Shown piece by piece: positions 60,569 through 64,000 of a stretch of 64,000 nucleotides of DNA (the first letter of the stretch is position 1; each line of letters opens with the position of its first letter). The stretch is from assembly GCA_900105895.1 (NCBI GenBank), contig FNSH01000001.1, positions 682,001-746,000 of the forward strand, given 5' to 3'. Source of the DNA: Atopobium minutum (GTDB lineage: Bacteria > Actinomycetota > Coriobacteriia > Coriobacteriales > Atopobiaceae). The notes under the pieces were generated by a model. It did no database searches and was not told the DNA's origin. It saw only the letters and a program-made list of their open reading frames with translations. A program made the position numbers and the translations under genes.

Positions 60569-61162
60569 CTACTTGGAGTAGAGCTCGACGATGAGCTGAG
60601 CGTCGATGTCGAGATCAATCTGATCACGAGTGGGAAGCTGCAGTACATTGCCCTGGAGCTTCTCAATATCAACCTCAAGCCAGGCGGGTACAGCCATGTG
60701 CTCGGTGGAAATCAAAGCCTCCTTGATAGGAAGCAAATCCTTGGCCTTAGCAGCTACGGCAACAACGTCGCCAGCCTTTACGCGATAGGAAGGAATGTCA
60801 ACACGATGACCGTTTACGGTAATGTGACCGTGACGTACCGTCTGACGCGCCTCCTTACGAGTGCGTGCAAAACCAAGACGGAAGACAACATTATCAAGAC
60901 GACTCTCAAGAATCGTCATCAGGTTGTCACCAGTAATGCCCTCGATCTTAATAGCCTTGGCATAGTAGCCACGGAATTGCTTCTCGAGAACACCGTAAAT
61001 GAATTTAGCCTTTTGCTTCTCGCGCAGCTGACGGCCGTACTCGGACTCGTTGCGGCGCGTACGCTTAGGCGTACGATTGGACTTCTTATTGATGCCCATA
61101 ACGATGGGATCAATATCAAGAGACCTGCACCTCTTCAGAACAGGCGTCCTATCCACTGCCAT
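60569..61162 (-). CDS. rpsD: 30S ribosomal protein S4
   Basis: The 197 residues match S4 throughout: MAVDRTPVLKRCRSLDIDP, RQLREKQKAKFIYGVLEKQF, MTILESRLDNVVFRLGFA and the S4 RNA-binding domain RHGHITVNGHRVDIPSYRVK. It lacks the N-terminal Cys4 zinc site, so it is the C-minus form. It is 18 nt downstream of rpsK and 23 nt upstream of rpoA. Confidence 0.97.
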   Translation of the reverse strand: MAVDRTPVLKRCRSLDIDPIVMGINKKSNRTPKRTRRNESEYGRQLREKQKAKFIYGVLEKQFRGYYAKAIKIEGITGDNLMTILESRLDNVVFRLGFARTRKEARQTVRHGHITVNGHRVDIPSYRVKAGDVVAVAAKAKDLLPIKEALISTEHMAVPAWLEVDIEKLQGNVLQLPTRDQIDLDIDAQLIVELYSK

Positions 61163-61180
61163 GTTAGTGATCCTTCCTTA

Positions 61181-61582
61181 CTACACGCGACGACGCTTGC
61201 ACGGACGGCAACCGTTGTGCGGAATGGGGGTCTTGTCCTGAATGCTCGAAACCTCAAGGCCAGCAGCCTGGAGGGAACGAATGGCGGTCTCACGACCAGA
61301 GCCGGGGCCCTTTACGAACACGGAAACCTTGTGCAGGCCGTGCTCCATAGCTGCCTTGGCACATGCCTCTGCTGCCATCTGTGCAGCAAAAGGAGTGGAC
61401 TTACGAGAGCCCTTAAAGCCAACGGTACCAGCGGACTGCCATGCGATTACGTTACCCTGAGGGTCAGTAATCGAAATAATTGTGTTGTTAAAAGTGCTCT
61501 TGATGTGAGCCTGTCCAACAGCAATGTTCTTACGCTCAGAGCGCTTTACGCGGGTGCGAGCGTTCTTCTTTTGTGTAGCCAT
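61181..61582 (-). CDS. rpsK: 30S ribosomal protein S11
   Basis: The 133 residues match S11: [60 protein letters not shown] and [13 protein letters not shown] at the end. It is in the usual rpsM-rpsK-rpsD order. Confidence 0.97.
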   Translation of the reverse strand: MATQKKNARTRVKRSERKNIAVGQAHIKSTFNNTIISITDPQGNVIAWQSAGTVGFKGSRKSTPFAAQMAAEACAKAAMEHGLHKVSVFVKGPGSGRETAIRSLQAAGLEVSSIQDKTPIPHNGCRPCKRRRV

Positions 61583-61594
61583 TGTCTAGTCTCC

Positions 61595-61963
61595 CTACTT
61601 CTTCTTGCCGCCGACCTGACGACGCTTACCCTTACGGGTACGAGCGTTCGTGTGGGTGCGCTGACCATGGACAGGAAGACCCTTACGATGACGAAGGCCA
61701 CGGTAGCAGCCAATCTCCATCAAGCGGGCTACGTTCTGACGAACCTCACGACGAAGGTCACCCTCGACGGTGTAGTTAGCGTCGATGGCGTCACGAAGCC
61801 TTGTTACTTCGTCCTCAGTAAGATCTCGTACATGAGTATCTGGATTTACTCCAGCAGCTTCACAAACTTTAGAAGCGCTGGTGCGGCCAATGCCGTAGAT
61901 ATAAGTTAGACCGATCTCGACACGCTTTTCGCGTGGGAGGTCAACACCGTTAATACGGGCCAA
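61595..61963 (-). CDS. rpsM: 30S ribosomal protein S13
   Basis: The 122 residues match S13: [57 protein letters not shown] and [23 protein letters not shown] end. It lies 12 nt before rpsK and 15 nt after rpmJ. Confidence 0.97.
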   Translation of the reverse strand: MARINGVDLPREKRVEIGLTYIYGIGRTSASKVCEAAGVNPDTHVRDLTEDEVTRLRDAIDANYTVEGDLRREVRQNVARLMEIGCYRGLRHRKGLPVHGQRTHTNARTRKGKRRQVGGKKK

Positions 61964-61978
61964 CTTCGTGCTCCTCTC

Positions 61979-62092
61979 TTAGCCCTGGCGCTGCTTATGG
62001 CGCGGGTTCTCGCAAATCACGTATACCTTACCGTGACGGCGAATGACTTTGCACTTATCGCACATCTTTTTAACGGAAGGACGTACCTTCAT
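61979..62092 (-). CDS. rpmJ: 50S ribosomal protein L36
   Basis: The 37-residue protein [19 protein letters not shown] then [18 protein letters not shown] has the zinc-binding Cys-X2-Cys...Cys-X4-His set of the C-plus form. GAGAGGAACTAAA precedes the ATG. It lies between infA and rpsM, as usual. Confidence 0.96.
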   Translation of the reverse strand: MKVRPSVKKMCDKCKVIRRHGKVYVICENPRHKQRQG

Positions 62093-62228
62093 TTTAGTTC
62101 CTCTCGATAGTTCTATTACGAACCCTCGTGCTATGGTGGCTGATCAGGTGGAGCTGATCATGCGCTATCTACTCGCCCAGCCGCAGGCGTGAATAACCGT
62201 TTGTGTCCACAGGGGACAAGACGCTTAC

Positions 62229-62447
62229 CTACTTGTAACGGTATGTAATGCGTCCACGAGTCAAATCGTAGGGAGAAATCTCCACTACAACCTTGTCACC
62301 AGGAAGAATGCGAATGTAGTTCATTCGGATCTTACCCGAGATGGTGCACAGGATGGTGCTTCCATTTTCGAGCTCAACCTTGAACATCGCATTGGGCAGT
62401 GGCTCAAGTACTTTCCCCTCAAGCTCGATTGCGTCCTGTTTGCTCAC
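62229..62447 (-). CDS. infA: Translation initiation factor IF-1
   Basis: The 72-residue protein is standard IF-1 length: [40 protein letters not shown] and [14 protein letters not shown]. It binds the ribosomal A site during initiation. GTG 62447 is the start, giving the exact family N-terminus; a longer frame with an ATG at 62471 would add 8 extra residues. It follows map by 93 nt. The 136 nt between infA and rpmJ hold no other gene, but contain two TGATCA palindromes near 62150. Confidence 0.96.
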   Translation of the reverse strand: MSKQDAIELEGKVLEPLPNAMFKVELENGSTILCTISGKIRMNYIRILPGDKVVVEISPYDLTRGRITYRYK

Positions 62448-62540
62448 TGGTGTATACCTCTCCTCGCACAATATCGGCGATTAGACATCATACCTAAACT
62501 GCAGGCATTTTGACCAATCGTCACTAATTGAACACAGATT

Positions 62541-63329
62541 TTAAAGTTGCCCACCATAGAGGGAGCACCAAGCGCCCTTATCGTCGGCAGAAACTACTAC
62601 GGGACCGTCTTCGGTAATTGCCACGGTATTCTCGTAATGTGCAGCCAAAGAACGATCAACCGTAGAGACGGTCCAACCGTTAGGGGCTACCTCAACAACG
62701 GGGCTTCCGTAGGTAATCATGGGCTCGATGGCAATTACCATGCCAACCTGCAGGCGAACGCCACGACCGCGCTTGCCGTAGTTGGGAACATTTGGCTCCT
62801 CGTGCATATCACGACCAACGCCATGACCCACATACTCACGCAACACGCCAAAGCCGTTCTTCTCGGCAAGCTCTTGGCAAGCGTTACCGATATCTCCCAG
62901 GTGATTGCCAGGGAGTGCCTGCGCAATTGCTGCCTTAAGGCAATCGCGAGTTACCTCACACAAGGCCTTTGCTTCACGAGAAGGCTCGCCAACAAAGAAA
63001 GTCCAGGCATTATCGCCCGCCCAACCGTTGACCGTTGCTCCCGTATCAATAGAAATGATGTCACCTTCCGAAAGGCGAACGTCAGCAGAAGGAATGCCAT
63101 GGACTACTTGCTCATTGATGCTTGCGCAAATAGAGCCTGGAAAGCCGCCGTATCCCTTAAAGGTTGGGGTGCCGCCGTGCATGCGAATGATGCTTTCCGC
63201 AATTTGATCAAGCTCAAGCGTGCTCACGCCCGGCTTGATTGCAGCGCCAACGCGGCGGAGCGCCATCTTAGACAGCGCTCCAGAGACTTTCATTTCTTCG
63301 ATCTGCTGCAGTGTTTTGATAATAATCAT
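62541..63329 (-). CDS. map: Methionine aminopeptidase, type I
   Basis: It removes the N-terminal Met from new proteins. The 262-residue enzyme has all five metal ligands in order: Asp in SIDTGATVNGWAGDNAW (two Asp), His in YVGHGVGRDMHEEP, Glu in VIAIEPMITYG, and Glu in AAHYENTVAIT. It starts at ATG 63329, overlapping the adk stop as ATGA, so translation is coupled. It is 93 nt before infA in the secY-adk-map-infA order. Confidence 0.97.
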   Translation of the reverse strand: MIIIKTLQQIEEMKVSGALSKMALRRVGAAIKPGVSTLELDQIAESIIRMHGGTPTFKGYGGFPGSICASINEQVVHGIPSADVRLSEGDIISIDTGATVNGWAGDNAWTFFVGEPSREAKALCEVTRDCLKAAIAQALPGNHLGDIGNACQELAEKNGFGVLREYVGHGVGRDMHEEPNVPNYGKRGRGVRLQVGMVIAIEPMITYGSPVVEVAPNGWTVSTVDRSLAAHYENTVAITEDGPVVVSADDKGAWCSLYGGQL

Positions 63330-63952
63330 AAACCGAGCTGATCCTTTACATCCGAGTAAACAACATCGACAGGACGATCGCCGTCAACCTTATTGAGTAA
63401 ACCGCGCTCTTGATAGTACGCTATGAGTGGCAAGGTCTGCTCCTCATAGACAGCAAGACGCTGCCTAATGGTCTGGGGCTTATCGTCATCACGCTGATAC
63501 ATTTCTCCGTCGCAGCGAGGACAGGCATGATCTGCAGCGGTACCGGTATATCCGCATACTTTACAGGTGCGACGCCCGCTCAAGCGCTCGACAATAACAT
63601 CGGCAGCTACATCTACCAACAAGGCAGCGTCAATAGCCTTGTCCATAGCTTCCAATGCAGCGTCAAGAGCAAGTGCCTGAGCAGTATTGCGAGGGAAACC
63701 GTCCAGGATAAAGCCTTTTTGTGCATCTTGTGCACTAAGGCGCTCTTTGACCAAGTCAATAATAAGCTCATCGGGTACCAAGGTACCTGCGTCCATAAAT
63801 GACTTAGCTTTTACACCCAAGGGGCTTTGAGCTTTAACGGCGGCACGAAGCATGTCACCCGTGGAGATGTGTGCTACTCCAAACTCAGCCACCAGCTTTT
63901 GTGCCTGGGTTCCCTTTCCTGCGCCAGGAGCGCCGAGCAATACGATGTTCAT
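63326..63952 (-). CDS. adk: Adenylate kinase
   Basis: It interconverts AMP, ADP and ATP. The 208 residues start MNIVLLGAPGAGKGTQAQ with the P-loop, AMP-binding ISTGDMLRAAV, the DGFPRN motif in FILDGFPRNTAQA and the long LID with four Cys (CKVCG, CPRC), which bind zinc as in many Gram-positives. ATG 63952 is 8 nt after AAGAAGGG; an upstream GTG is less likely as it would lie on the ribosome site. It overlaps map by 4 nt. Confidence 0.97.
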   Translation of the reverse strand: MNIVLLGAPGAGKGTQAQKLVAEFGVAHISTGDMLRAAVKAQSPLGVKAKSFMDAGTLVPDELIIDLVKERLSAQDAQKGFILDGFPRNTAQALALDAALEAMDKAIDAALLVDVAADVIVERLSGRRTCKVCGYTGTAADHACPRCDGEMYQRDDDKPQTIRQRLAVYEEQTLPLIAYYQERGLLNKVDGDRPVDVVYSDVKDQLGL

Positions 63953-63967
63953 CTGCGTCACCCTTCT

Positions 63968-64000
63968 TTACTTAAAGAAGCCTTCGTAGTTGTGCATCTT
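63968..64000 (-). CDS. secY: Preprotein translocase SecY, last residues only
   Basis: The 10 visible codons before TAA read KMHNYEGFFK, the typical actinobacterial SecY ending (Asn-Tyr-Glu-Gly-Phe). The rest lies beyond the window. It sits 15 nt upstream of adk, in the expected secY-adk order. Confidence 0.85.
   Translation of the reverse strand, partial: KMHNYEGFFK

Noticed and set aside
60698..61909. 403-codon plus-strand frame across rpsD, rpsK and rpsM
   Set aside because: It lies opposite three highly conserved ribosomal genes and shows only low-complexity, serine/leucine-rich sequence without motifs.
1..64000. Phage, integrase, transposase or conjugation genes
   Set aside because: No such motif was found in any frame; only the repeat-bracketed ATPase gives a hint of mobility.

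Overview
The window is a stretch of bacterial chromosome with dense coding, strong Shine-Dalgarno sequences and roughly balanced base composition. Its content fits an anaerobic or fermentative, sugar- and amino-acid-using Gram-positive actinobacterium. The best guess is a member of the Coriobacteriia, such as the Atopobium/Lancefieldella/Olsenella group. The reasons are: NfnAB-type electron-bifurcating transhydrogenase genes, a 2-hydroxyacyl-CoA dehydratase activase, two ECF vitamin-transporter modules with fused ATPases, a CBS-type Mn pyrophosphatase, an UPF0210 (PFL) protein, and a SecY tail and SecY-Adk-Map-InfA-RpmJ-RpsM-RpsK-RpsD-RpoA-RplQ order of actinobacterial style. This placement is inferred from gene content; no database search was possible.

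Layout. 1-2.7 kb: a TetR regulator followed at once by a dehydratase activase (cut by the window edge), a 31-bp palindrome upstream, and a membrane-anchored beta-lactamase-like protein. 2.9-9.9 kb: UPF0210 protein, MurB, then an FMN riboswitch controlling ribU-ecfA-ecfT, and a DAHP synthase. 10-18.8 kb: GalE, polyprenyl synthase, a peptidoglycan-binding protein, tRNA-Gln, glmU-prs-pth and nfnAB. 18.8-20.4 kb: a damaged-looking cysteine synthesis pair, cysE with two +1 shifts and cysK without a canonical start codon. 20.4-24 kb: a repeat-rich accessory patch in which an AAA/DUF4143 ATPase gene lies between copies of a 23-bp tandem repeat. 24-28.3 kb: Fe-alcohol dehydrogenase, asparaginase and pyrophosphatase. 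28.4-36.7 kb: Pth2, EttA, LysR/EamA, a YfbR-like nucleotidase, TrmB and a His-rich zinc/cadmium ATPase with an operator-like site. 36.8-48.6 kb: an unrecognised proline-rich protein, LMW phosphatase, UppP, Usp, EamA, M16C protease, DUF554, HAD, GNAT and a B3/4-domain protein. 48.8-54.8 kb: a BceAB-like ABC transporter with its two-component system and a glycosyltransferase. 54.9-64 kb: LCP-like protein, truA, the general ECF module, then the alpha ribosomal operon running backwards to the tail of secY.

How it works together. Two independent energy-coupling modules are present: one dedicated to riboflavin uptake under FMN control, one in the conserved rplQ-ecfA-ecfT-truA position, probably shared by other S components. 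Cell-wall genes (murB, glmU, uppP, polyprenyl synthase, LCP-like, PG-binding, beta-lactamase-like) are scattered through the window, and the Bce-like module would sense envelope-active peptides. The least ordinary parts are the repeat-bracketed ATPase, the cysK/cysE lesions, a pair of co-varying palindromes 16.7 kb apart, the orphan proline-rich protein, and the low-complexity tracts that recur in non-conserved parts of many otherwise ordinary proteins.
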